Shown here: in pieces, positions 29,801 through 37,504 of the stretch
Layout: every line of letters begins with the position of its first letter
Position numbering within the stretch: position 1 is the stretch's first letter
Assembly: GCA_023091665.1 (NCBI GenBank)
Contig: JALJCQ010000014.1
Coordinates: forward strand, 248,001 to 312,000
Origin: Pythium myriotylum
Taxonomy: Eukaryota; Oomycota; Peronosporomycetes; Pythiales; Pythiaceae
DNA length: 64,000 nt
Direction of reading: 5' to 3'
Program-made: the position numbers and the translations under genes
Notes under the pieces: generated by a model
What the model was told of the DNA's origin: nothing
What the model saw: the letters and a program-made list of their open reading frames with translations, nothing else
Databases searched by the model: none

Positions 29801-31250
29801 ACTTCAGTTCGTACCTCACCCGCAGTTGAGCCCGGTGCTGCCGCTCTGGGGAACCTCGAAGCTCCATGATAAAGCTACGCTCAGGACCTTAGTCTCGAAG
29901 ACGAAAGCCAGGCACGCGGAACAAGATGTCCAACGGCGTCGGGAGATCGCCTTAGAGTCTTCAGTTGATTTTGCCACAGCACTGGATATGGTCAGCTGGA
30001 AGGCAATCCATCGCCTTCCCCACAGCTCCAGTCGACAACGCCTCCTATACTTCAAGATTAAAGGCCTGAGGCTCTCTGGTTGGGATCGACTTCACGAACG
30101 TCGAGGGTGCCCCCACTGCCCGCACATCGGTGCCTCTGGAGGCTCCGTCTACCATATTGTCTCGGAATGCCCGGCAGCCCAGCTCCTCTGGTCACGGCTA
30201 CGCAGTATATTCACAGCCCTGGGCCTGTGGAGAGCGACGGACACGACCACACACACCGAATTCCTCACTGCAGTCTTCAGCTTACGACTACCGAGTGTAC
30301 CGCCTAAGGTTTGGGAACTACCCTCCCTCCGCAAGTGTCTCCCAGAAGAAGACGACACAGGAGCTGGCCCGTTCCCCGTCCTCCAGGCGGTATGGCAGCA
30401 GTTAACGCTTGAGACGTTCCTAGAGATCTCCGCCTGGCGGCATAGCTTGGCCGATCCGACCCGAGCATGGGACGAGCGCCAAGCAACCGCAGTGCATACG
30501 CACAGCTGCCACCGCGTGCTCGACACGTTACTTTTCCGGATCCAACACCAGCAAGACCCACCAGAGTTTACATCAGGTCTTCTTGCCAAACTTCATGGTC
30601 TGCTCGATGAGGCTCACGAACTTCACGACTGCCAGCTCCCCGTCCGATCTCCAGCACGCGTGCTCTTCTTTGCGGGCATCACCCGCAACAATCCAGGGCC
30701 TGGCGGAGCCGGAGCCGTCCTCGTCGACCTTGCAACGGAGGGCACCACTTCGACGATACTATGGAGCGTAGAAGTGTCCCTACCGGACCCCGCCATCACT
30801 CACAACCAAGCTGCGTACCACAGACTCCTCGCGGGCCTACAAGCGGCGGTTGATAATGACTGGCACGACCTCACTGTCATCGGAGACAACGCGCTCCTCC
30901 TCCAGCAGCTTCGTGCGTACAGGCCACCCCGGAACGCGCGTCTACGGCCGCTCTACCACAAGGCCCGGCGCCTAGCTGACCAAGTCGGCGTTCAACGGTG
31001 GCATCACCAGGTAACAGCACACAACGCCATGGCCAAAGCACTGGCCACTCATGCGACGACAGCTCACACAACGAGCCTTGTCCGCCACCCCACCGGCAGG
31101 GACTGCCACACAGACCTGCCCCAGCTCCTCGCCTCCGACTTACATCCCTGGCTAGCCAGCCAGGTTGACCCACGGTAATACCGGAACGCACCGAGCTCCA
31201 GCTATTAGGGTACATTTATTGCGCTCAATAGACTTCATCTTCATCGACAT
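26830..31250 (+). mobile_element. Young LINE, 5'-truncated, nested in the old LINE
   Basis: The 4,421-bp insertion lies between perfect 14-bp duplications inside an older LINE copy of opposite orientation. The 5' end falls within the endonuclease domain, the usual result of incomplete target-primed reverse transcription. The 3' tail is short and TTCATC-rich with no long poly-A. Confidence 0.88.
26847..31178 (+). CDS. LINE pol (endonuclease end, RT, zinc finger, RNase H-like), 5'-truncated
   Basis: 1,443 codons without a stop. Residues 1-50 are the end of an APE-type endonuclease (ATARLDRWYLS, then TDHDAV for the final SDH motif). The RT spans roughly 310-560: CCLPKKSQPQ...FRPIALLN, QYGFVKGRQ, LLDFAKAYDSLD (motif A), TTGIRQGCPLAP, and GFADDTSVYL (motif C). 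A zf-RVT-like Cys/His cluster follows near 1090 (RGCPHCPHIGASGG...H...C). The C-terminal 150 residues have an RNase H-like layout, but three of the four catalytic carboxylates are not where expected. The annotated start is only the first Met left after truncation. Confidence 0.88.
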   Translation: MYTVRADRVATARLDRWYLSTTHYRRLRRLVTTAPYCRTDHDAVIVQLTDVPSSERRVGKQPPRLRYPLPDCAREAIHDVGENILETVGSTLTRLPADQSAPGWDSMKIQLRRDSLVALRTQQKLATRRYRQQKKRLADALRDAKREANARLRTVTASVDDITQAMSVLSLDPAARYRALRRDLIRLQTTRSLRTRRARNASHAGRAHESMRAFFRCISVKLIRRQGAALPKRPGSILGTADLVGGDWLPIVQKPPCDPRAQDKVFGMLPPKQTCVDPALDDHLFTTEVVVKAIRACPRGKASGPDSLPNDWYKDHIDTVAPILAQLFDQWYKENILPSSFKAASVCCLPKKSQPQTGLDFRPIALLNTDYKIYAKILLTRIRTYVPAMVSSTQYGFVKGRQVHDAIDVWSALQRRAVDQQLPRDALAVLLDFAKAYDSLDRAFLTRALRRHGLPAPMILAIEQMHLGTTAAFVVDGQVSTTLDVTTGIRQGCPLAPTLFVLAVDVFYDLVNATTELPGLRLSDDVSVPIVGFADDTSVYLRSSAELPALLAVLADFGDASGLRVNVDKSTAVFLSPAGWAARRDDHEFPVAYLTQHVRYLGAQISTEPNGNHVWDVTLQQLRTRLHLAEVKTTDILQRIQVCQAVILPKILFVARHTWPTADLVARMQDFINTYAWHGSLHRSERTGRAWLNEATAAAERQHGGLQLPSVRDALLIMGASTLQRWYSAKDPVAKAVGAVMAATTALPAASHIAAGRGPTPDPKMAATLAATGYSVLRCATAYPWDDEERAAVLALLPQAGRAPLRDGRWVNGGYLRDYAAVKSALNAIRAIQRSRAGRLNLHALFQTRVLETDLLLHVTGRALKASDLPGLHVGNHTVHDLLEVTWMNNTQLQFRLKGCEYPYVAADSFRLLCDSLVFSYPDLLLPHEPGPHLMERGWSPDVWYLLQGTRLARRSADNTVTELGEVHSLHHAETIARSASKRPSLQFVPHPQLSPVLPLWGTSKLHDKATLRTLVSKTKARHAEQDVQRRREIALESSVDFATALDMVSWKAIHRLPHSSSRQRLLYFKIKGLRLSGWDRLHERRGCPHCPHIGASGGSVYHIVSECPAAQLLWSRLRSIFTALGLWRATDTTTHTEFLTAVFSLRLPSVPPKVWELPSLRKCLPEEDDTGAGPFPVLQAVWQQLTLETFLEISAWRHSLADPTRAWDERQATAVHTHSCHRVLDTLLFRIQHQQDPPEFTSGLLAKLHGLLDEAHELHDCQLPVRSPARVLFFAGITRNNPGPGGAGAVLVDLATEGTTSTILWSVEVSLPDPAITHNQAAYHRLLAGLQAAVDNDWHDLTVIGDNALLLQQLRAYRPPRNARLRPLYHKARRLADQVGVQRWHHQVTAHNAMAKALATHATTAHTTSLVRHPTGRDCHTDLPQLLASDLHPWLASQVDPR

Positions 31251-31264
31251 CGTCGATAAGCCCT
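31251..31264. repeat. Right 14-bp target duplication of the young LINE
   Basis: Exact copy of 26816-26829. Confidence 0.85.
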
Positions 31265-32377
31265 CTGTAGTTCGCTTGATGTTGCGTGGTCGTGGGCTCA
31301 GCAATCCATGTAGCCGAGCTCCAGTGAACGGCAGGGAGGGGCTCCGCAGCCGAGGATGCGACGACGAAAGCGCCGACACCCCTCGGTCCTGGTTGGCCAC
31401 CTGGGGATCCTCCGAAGAGGAGAGCACGTGCCGGCCCCGTAAGTTCGGCAATGTGGACGGTCGTGTCGTCCGGCGACTCGAGGAGCGTTTTGAAGCGGCT
31501 GATGATGCTCGCGGCATATGGCGGCGTGTCCATATCTCTGTCGAGTCGATACTGGAGTGTGTCTAGTACTCGTCTGCAGTTGATGTTGTGTACCGCCTCC
31601 GCTTGTTGAGTGGACCAGGTCCTCGGAGCGTAGTTCACGTTGGTGCGCCAGGCATGAATCACCACAAGTGTCTCCAGCACGAGCTGCTGCCAGATCGCTT
31701 GTAGAACGGGGTACGGTCCGTCTCCTGTGTCGTCGTCATCCGGTCGACACTTGCGGAGGGAGGGAAGTTCCCAGATCTTAGGCGGTATGCACGGTAGCTT
31801 GAGGCTGAAGACTGCAGTGAGGAAGTCGTCATTGGTTGTTGCGAGTCGCTCCTTCCAGAGGCCGAGGGAGGTAAACACGGTTCGGAGGATATTCCAGAGG
31901 TTTTGGGCGGAAGCACAGTGCCACACTGTGTGGAACACGGACCCACCCGCAGAGCCGATCCCCACACAGTGGGGGCAGCCGCGTCTGTCGTTTAAGCGAT
32001 CCCACCCGGAGAGGCGATGCCCCTTGATTCTGTAATAGAGAAGGCGTTGTCGACTGGAGCTGTGCTGGAATCGATGGATAGCGTCCCAGCTGACGCAGTC
32101 TAGTGCCGTGCCGAACACAACGGAGGACGCATGGGCCAGATCCCGACGCTGCGCGAGGTCTTCGTCTGCCTTGGTGCGCTTCGTTCTCGCGACAAGGACT
32201 CTTAGAGCGGCTTTTTCATGTAGTCGTGGCGCGCCCCAGAGCGGGAGAACCGGGTGTAGCAACGGATGGGGAACGAACTTGAGAGAGCTTCGTCCTGACA
32301 CACTGCGCGCTAAGTTCTCTGCATGATAGAGCGATGAGGTGCGCCCAATTTCGTGCGTGTCGTTGTTCTGGTCAAGT
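31265..32377 (-). mobile_element. Old LINE, 5'-proximal part (minus strand)
   Basis: The minus strand encodes a relative of residues about 965-1380 of the young LINE (SSLKFVPHPLLHPVLPLWGAP, a zf-RVT cluster RRGCPHC...H...C, and the first part of the RNase H-like domain). The homology continues without a break up to 32377, where the PLV begins. Together with 26395-26829 it forms one older LINE copy. Confidence 0.82.
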
Positions 32378-32451
32378 CATGCTGAGACGGGGATTCGTTT
32401 TGTTCTTCCAGAGCAATATACGAGGTACGGCCAACATCAGTTGCAGCAAGC

Positions 32452-32991
32452 ATGACGACTTTGAAGACCGCCGATGATATTCGCGTCGCCATCGATGCGC
32501 TGGAGCTTGATGCGGTTGCGAGTTATTTCGACAACGATGACGATGAAATCGATCCGTACGTCGTGTGTGAGGGAGTCTCCATTGCTGCTTTCAATGAGTA
32601 TGTTGGAGACGGCGAAGGGCTGCGGATTCCACTTCGATTTCTCGCCGTTGATGATGGGCGTCTCGTGATTGTTGAGCTTCCGACGACAGTGCATGAAAGC
32701 ACTGCAGCATCTTTCGAGAAAATGTTCAATCGTGCATCAGGAAATGATCTCGAGGTTGCAAGTCGCCGCTCGATGACCGCGAGAAGAGCTGCCAACCCGA
32801 ACAAGGAGGCTGATGCGACATTTGGCCCCAAGAGATCGACGCTGAACCGAACACCGCTTCCGCCACTTCGCACCGTTGCTAATTGGGTGACACTGGCTGT
32901 GGAGGTTGGAAGATCGCAGACGTGGGCAAGTCTCGTGGAAGCTGCCGAGTGGTGGTGCAATTACAGTGGAATCCAGTATATCCTGTCTTGA
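32452..32991 (+). CDS. PLV TIR gene, left copy (first frame)
   Basis: The 179-codon frame opens with an acidic N-terminus (ELDAVASYFDNDDDEIDPY). I do not recognise the protein. A second frame (about 32960-33239) continues directly past this one with coding-like content (PVYPVLKISPQGVQMRYALYD...VNVTFDMRRILSIP). Either a frameshift has split one gene, or a short GT-AG intron ending at the TTACAG near 32962 joins the two. The first option would mean decay, the second host-type splicing. The copy in the other TIR has a nonsense codon. Confidence 0.6.
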   Translation: MTTLKTADDIRVAIDALELDAVASYFDNDDDEIDPYVVCEGVSIAAFNEYVGDGEGLRIPLRFLAVDDGRLVIVELPTTVHESTAASFEKMFNRASGNDLEVASRRSMTARRAANPNKEADATFGPKRSTLNRTPLPPLRTVANWVTLAVEVGRSQTWASLVEAAEWWCNYSGIQYILS

Positions 32992-33239
32992 AAATCAGTC
33001 CTCAAGGTGTTCAAATGCGATACGCGCTTTATGATATTGCCGTACTTGGCATTCTACCAGCGCCAACTGCAAGTGGAACGGTTTATCGACGCACCAGAGA
33101 TCAACCAGCTGTCAATGTCACCTTCGACATGCGCCGAATTTTATCGATCCCCGCGAACCAAGCTCTCCCAAATGGTGTAAATGCAATCGCCGTTGTCGAT
33201 CTGCGTATCGTCATGAATCTTGTCATTGACAGTCTTTAA
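32963..33239 (+). CDS. PLV TIR gene, left copy (second frame)
   Basis: This stretch is open in another frame from upstream of 32883 and ends at TAA. It is rich in hydrophobic strands (YALYDIAVLGILP, AIAVVDLRIVMNLVI) and likely forms the C-terminal part of the TIR gene product. No independent start is convincing. Confidence 0.5.
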
Positions 33240-33400
33240 TAGAAAAAGCACTGCCATGGATTTCATGTGATTCTGCTGCAATCGTGAATTCATGCGATTC
33301 TGATTTGTAAAACTACCATGAATTCATGATCTGATTGGACAAAAACAGTCATGAATCCATCAGCGAAACCACCGCCGTGGAAAACCGGTTTTACACCGGT
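33240..33400 (+). repeat. TIR palindrome cluster (ATGAATTCATG type)
   Basis: Repeated palindromic words occur close together: TGAATTCATG near 33285, CATGAATTCATG at 33318-33329, CATGAATCCAT near 33350, and a CCGG-based set near 33384-33410. The mirror copy is at about 47641-47801. Candidate protein-binding or replication sites. Confidence 0.5.
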
Positions 33401-33449
33401 ATGGACCGGATTCTATTGTGACATTGCACAGTCACTCTAGATGCGAATA

Positions 33450-33840
33450 CTGCGTGAGTATTTTGATTAAAACTCACAGATTTTTACCAAAAAAAACATA
33501 CCACGAGAAGGGCCATCGTGTATGCCACATCTATTGAATTTGTGAGTATGTGAGTATTTTAAAATGGCCTTTTTTAGCCAGTCCATATATTTTGCTGTTT
33601 TTCGTACTACCCCCCCTAGTTCATACTTCATATAGTAAATTTATCTGAATACTCACATACTCACATACTCACAAATATTTACTATTGATATAAAGATACT
33701 ATATCAGCTATTGACATGCTCTAAGTGAAAGCTTTGTGAGTATTTTGCTTTTACTCACACTTTCATCTAAAAACTATCTCCTATTGATATTAGATGAACC
33801 AGACCTTGTCTCGTTTATTGTTTTCGTGTGAGTCAAGACT
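33450..33840 (+). repeat. TIR iteron-like cluster (GTGAGTAT)
   Basis: At least nine copies of GTGAGTAT or its complement ATACTCAC occur in about 390 bp, in both orientations and partly as pairs (near 33453, 33541-33556, 33651-33672, 33735, 33753, 33827). The mirror copy is at about 47201-47591. Such arrays suit origin or recombinase binding; function not shown. Confidence 0.55.
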
Positions 33841-34007
33841 TTTATGGACATCCGCGACACATCGAACATGAACCATCCGCTAATGCGACTTCCGGCGGGA
33901 TTCCCACACGACGACATCATAAAAAAATTATGATCTTAAGCGAAGAATATATAGAATATATAAAAAACATAACCTTAGTAATATAACAAAGTAATATAGC
34001 AACAACG

Positions 34008-36365
34008 ATGTGCAACTTTGTAAAAAGCAACGGAGAACAGTGCAAGCTTGCACGAAACAAAGATAGATGCGGCAAACACCAGATTATTGCGGATGAAATG
34101 CCTCCTCAAGTAAGTACTCCAGCTATTTCTGAAGTTGTTGATACACCAGCGTTATCGGAGGTCAAGCCCGTCGAGGTCTCGAATGTCGAAGAAAGCAAAG
34201 CTCCAGAATTGGATGAGTCGATTGTCGCACCGGTGGCCGCGGATAGTGTGGTATATAAGGAGGAACACAGTTCAAATTGGGAAGAATTAAATAATTGGAT
34301 TGATGAGTATGAGAATGACTTTTTCTTTGATTATTACGTTGAACTGCAAAGATGCATTCAGTATGAGGTAAAAGATGAATTGAAGCAACACCCGCTCGGC
34401 ATTTCCGCTACGATAGACGCCTTCAACGAATCCATGCTTGGTAATGATGATATCTACGCATCTACAAAACTAAATCACGATGCTTACGCGTGTGGATATC
34501 AATACTGCCTCTACGTCCAGCACCACGACAAAACATTGGTTCATTTGTATTGTAAAACGAGGCAAACAATGGAGAATATCCAAATCGATTTGTCTGAGAT
34601 TGATGTTGTCAAACATTGTCTTGACAAAAAGAAATACGACAGGCGATTGTTTCGTCTTTGTTCAGTACTTCCACAGTCTTGGTTTCAAAATCCAACCAAC
34701 CTGTGGATGCTGGCTGGTTATATGGCGACGAAAACGCATGTTGATATACATGAGATGGCAAGGACATATATCTGCGTATTGAAATCAAAATTAAAACATT
34801 TGGAGATGAACTCAGCAATCGCTGAGTTCCGGACCCACCACTTGAAGGGCGAACCATTTAAGGGGCTTAGCGAAACTAAACTGAAGCAAATCGTGAGCGG
34901 ACAGAACCCTGAAGGATACAAGGAATGGAAAGCCAAGTACGAAGGACAAGAAGTAAAAGAAAAAAAAGACGACAAGGCCAAGGAAAAGAAAACGCCTTTG
35001 GATATTCTCAAAGAAAAGCTGATTGATCTCGTTAAAGACAAATATAAGCGTGAATTTCAATCTGGTGCCATTTATGAGAAGATGCTTCCATATTACTATG
35101 TTCGTAAATACGATGATCCGGCCACGTTTCTAAATGTTGTATTTGCAACTGAGCCTCTGTTTCATATGTGCAAATCACAAGATCATCAGCAACTACTTTA
35201 CTTCATCAAGAACATCATCAATCCTAACTTTGAGTTCATCAAGCTTGACTACAACTACATTGGATTCAAGAATGGTATCTACGATCTGTCTAATGCCACG
35301 TTTATTCCGACCGCTGATATCGTAGAGAATATCCAGGTTCGAACATATATTGACTCGAAATTTGAGATTGACAATGACTATGCTCCTCTACTTGATCAGT
35401 ACTTGAAATTTCAGTTCGATGCTGAGACTATCGAGTTTATCTATTTTATGATTGGTCGCCTGATGACCAAGCTAAATGATAAATTTGATTTCATGGTATT
35501 CCTATTTGGTGAAGGCGGATCAGGCAAATCACTTTTAATGAATCTAGTGAAGTATTCATTTGCTCACGATCAGGTTGGTATTTTATCCAATTCTCACCAA
35601 GAGCAGTTCGGATTGTCTGAATATGCTAAGAAACAAATTCTATGCTGTGATGATATGAATAATCTTGCTAAGACTCTACCAAAGGCTGATTTCTTGAGCA
35701 TGGGTACGCGTGGTTCCGTTCAATGTCCCGTGAAAGGAAAAGGTTCGATTCCAGTCCATGACTGGGATATTCCAACTATTATCAATAGCAACAAACTCCC
35801 AAACTACAAAGATGAATCCGGCGAAGTAGTCCGTCGTTTCATGGTTGCTAACTTTGAGAAAATCATTCCTGAAGAAAGTAGGAACACCAATCTTGAGAAT
35901 GAGATCAAAACCCAGGAATTTGGCGTCTTTCTACACCGCTGTCGATCAACCTATCTGAGGTTTTGTTCCAAATACAAGAACAAAGGAGTAGAGACGTTCT
36001 GCCCGGTATCGTTCATTGAGAACCGCAACCTTCTTCGTATGGCTACGAACAACACTTACCAATTCATCTCCGAGAAGTGCAAATACCAAGAGGGTGCTTC
36101 TATCTCTGTTCCTCTGTTGAACAAAGCTATGAAAGCGTATATCAAGGAAAAATATGAGATGAAACAAACTCCCAAGGATTCAATCAATATCTCAAATATC
36201 GTGCTTGTTGATAATAGATATGTAGAGAATAAATTAAACATCTGTAAGAGTTGTAGGAAGGAACACAAAAAAGGATGCTGCGATGAATACGACCGCCTTA
36301 ACCGATCAAAATCTCATGTTATTCAAAATATCACGTTCTCATATGGGATTCCTGATGATGATTAG
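34008..36365 (+). CDS. PLV SF3 helicase (D5-like primase-helicase)
   Basis: 785 residues. The N-terminus carries a compact Cys/His motif (C2, C12, C21, H24) often seen at the front of large-DNA-virus proteins. Residues about 60-480 are a divergent region with a PriCT-like segment, but I see no archaeo-eukaryotic primase triad. The SF3 helicase follows: Walker A GEGGSGKS (501-508), Walker B ILCCDDMN, motif C IPTIINSNKLP, and an arginine-rich VVRRF. A Cys-rich C-terminus (CKSCRKEHKKGCC) may bind zinc. It should unwind and help replicate the element DNA. The frame is intact. Confidence 0.88.
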   Translation: MCNFVKSNGEQCKLARNKDRCGKHQIIADEMPPQVSTPAISEVVDTPALSEVKPVEVSNVEESKAPELDESIVAPVAADSVVYKEEHSSNWEELNNWIDEYENDFFFDYYVELQRCIQYEVKDELKQHPLGISATIDAFNESMLGNDDIYASTKLNHDAYACGYQYCLYVQHHDKTLVHLYCKTRQTMENIQIDLSEIDVVKHCLDKKKYDRRLFRLCSVLPQSWFQNPTNLWMLAGYMATKTHVDIHEMARTYICVLKSKLKHLEMNSAIAEFRTHHLKGEPFKGLSETKLKQIVSGQNPEGYKEWKAKYEGQEVKEKKDDKAKEKKTPLDILKEKLIDLVKDKYKREFQSGAIYEKMLPYYYVRKYDDPATFLNVVFATEPLFHMCKSQDHQQLLYFIKNIINPNFEFIKLDYNYIGFKNGIYDLSNATFIPTADIVENIQVRTYIDSKFEIDNDYAPLLDQYLKFQFDAETIEFIYFMIGRLMTKLNDKFDFMVFLFGEGGSGKSLLMNLVKYSFAHDQVGILSNSHQEQFGLSEYAKKQILCCDDMNNLAKTLPKADFLSMGTRGSVQCPVKGKGSIPVHDWDIPTIINSNKLPNYKDESGEVVRRFMVANFEKIIPEESRNTNLENEIKTQEFGVFLHRCRSTYLRFCSKYKNKGVETFCPVSFIENRNLLRMATNNTYQFISEKCKYQEGASISVPLLNKAMKAYIKEKYEMKQTPKDSINISNIVLVDNRYVENKLNICKSCRKEHKKGCCDEYDRLNRSKSHVIQNITFSYGIPDDD

Positions 36366-36450
36366 TCAGATGCGCAAAGGCAAAAAAAACCCGATTGAGT
36401 TAATGCCACACCTACTGGGTTGATTGAGCTTCCATCCATCTAATATGCTT

Positions 36451-36936
36451 TTAAGATTTGAAGTGATATGTTCTGCCTCTATATTGGTAATGACCACCGC
36501 ATTCACAGGTAATCTTCGCGACAAGTCTCTCCTTGTTGAGTTCATTGTATGTCTTGTTTCTCTCATTAAGCACTTCTTTGTTGGCTTCCCAGTATTTCTT
36601 TGTATTTACTTTTTGCTTTTGCTTTTTCAGCAGTCCAAATGGAGGTACTTTATTCACACAAGTTTTCTTGAATTTGTTGATCCATAACGTTTCGTAGGCG
36701 CGCAGCTGATTTCTATCAGCGACCTCATACTGCTTGATCAACATAATCTTAAACTCATACGGCCCATACTTTCGGAAGTATGGATAAATTGCAATTTCAC
36801 CGGATGGTTTCCCGTCATCCCAACGCTTAAAATGAGACCGATGCCCACTCATACGATGTTTGAGTTGATTAAACGTGCTACCAACGTAGCAAATGTCGCT
36901 TTGACTACAGACGATTTTATAAACTGAACCGATCAT
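36451..36936 (-). CDS. PLV GIY-YIG endonuclease
   Basis: 161 residues. The GIY-YIG core appears at the start as SVYKIVCSQ...CYVGST, followed by the conserved Arg in LKHRMSGH, the KYGPYEFKI strand, and YETLWINK with the metal-binding Glu. A C-terminal segment with CECGG and a His resembles the small zinc-like tails of viral GIY-YIG proteins. Enzymes of this type cut DNA and occur in many PLVs and giant viruses as homing or repair nucleases. It faces the helicase gene convergently with 85 bp between. Confidence 0.85.
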   Translation of the reverse strand: MIGSVYKIVCSQSDICYVGSTFNQLKHRMSGHRSHFKRWDDGKPSGEIAIYPYFRKYGPYEFKIMLIKQYEVADRNQLRAYETLWINKFKKTCVNKVPPFGLLKKQKQKVNTKKYWEANKEVLNERNKTYNELNKERLVAKITCECGGHYQYRGRTYHFKS

Positions 36937-36999
36937 GACTGACTATTGTTATACTTATATTTTATAGCATTTATATTTCAAGATCAAACATAACTAAAG

Positions 37000-37458
37000 T
37001 TATCCAAGTCGAAAACTTCCACCTTTCATACGACGACGAGTCATAGGAGGTGCCATCCCTACTCCACTGACTGATTTGACTAAACCACGCAATGGCGTAG
37101 CTTCGGGTCCGGCCGCGGTTGCAATGCCATCCAGAAGTCCGCTTGTGATTGGCTTCCAATTATCTTTAAGAAAGCTACCAATTCCTTTCGCAGCAGATTT
37201 GATACCATTCCACAAGCTTCCCCAGAAACCAGAGCCACTAAGTCCTGATTGATGAGTTCGCAATACCTCGCCATGAGACATATGTAATGTTGTCCCTTTG
37301 CCCGCTTCGTATGCCTTTACCAACTTCTTGTAGTTTTCAGGATGGAAATAATGTGTGTGGCCTCTGTTCAATTGAGAATGACTCAAGCGAACGGGTTTGC
37401 CATGTAGGACTTTAACAGCCTGCGCGTGGCTCAAATCGACAGCAAATTCCTTGTACAT
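37000..37458 (-). CDS. PLV minor capsid protein, pVI/pX-like candidate
   Basis: 152 residues, basic. Residues 77-100 form a tryptophan-containing amphipathic helix (GFWGSLWNGIKSAAKGIGSF) like the membrane-active helix of adenoviral pVI. Two sequences fit the consensus cleavage sites of adenain-type proteases: LSGS|G at 73-77 and MKGG|S at 144-148. The element encodes such a protease at 46233-46610, so the two may act together in capsid maturation. The C-terminus is arginine-rich. The resemblance is by motif only; overall homology is not shown. Confidence 0.6.
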   Translation of the reverse strand: MYKEFAVDLSHAQAVKVLHGKPVRLSHSQLNRGHTHYFHPENYKKLVKAYEAGKGTTLHMSHGEVLRTHQSGLSGSGFWGSLWNGIKSAAKGIGSFLKDNWKPITSGLLDGIATAAGPEATPLRGLVKSVSGVGMAPPMTRRRMKGGSFRLG

Positions 37459-37504
37459 CTAAATTGAATATCGGTGCTACTTGTATACAGAGCGAGAGAC
37501 AAAA

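Larger units (their letters stand above)
32378..33938 (+). repeat. PLV left terminal inverted repeat
   Basis: 1,561 bp, matching 47103-48663 in reverse complement. It contains an intact TIR gene start and two clusters of short repeated motifs. Confidence 0.92.
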
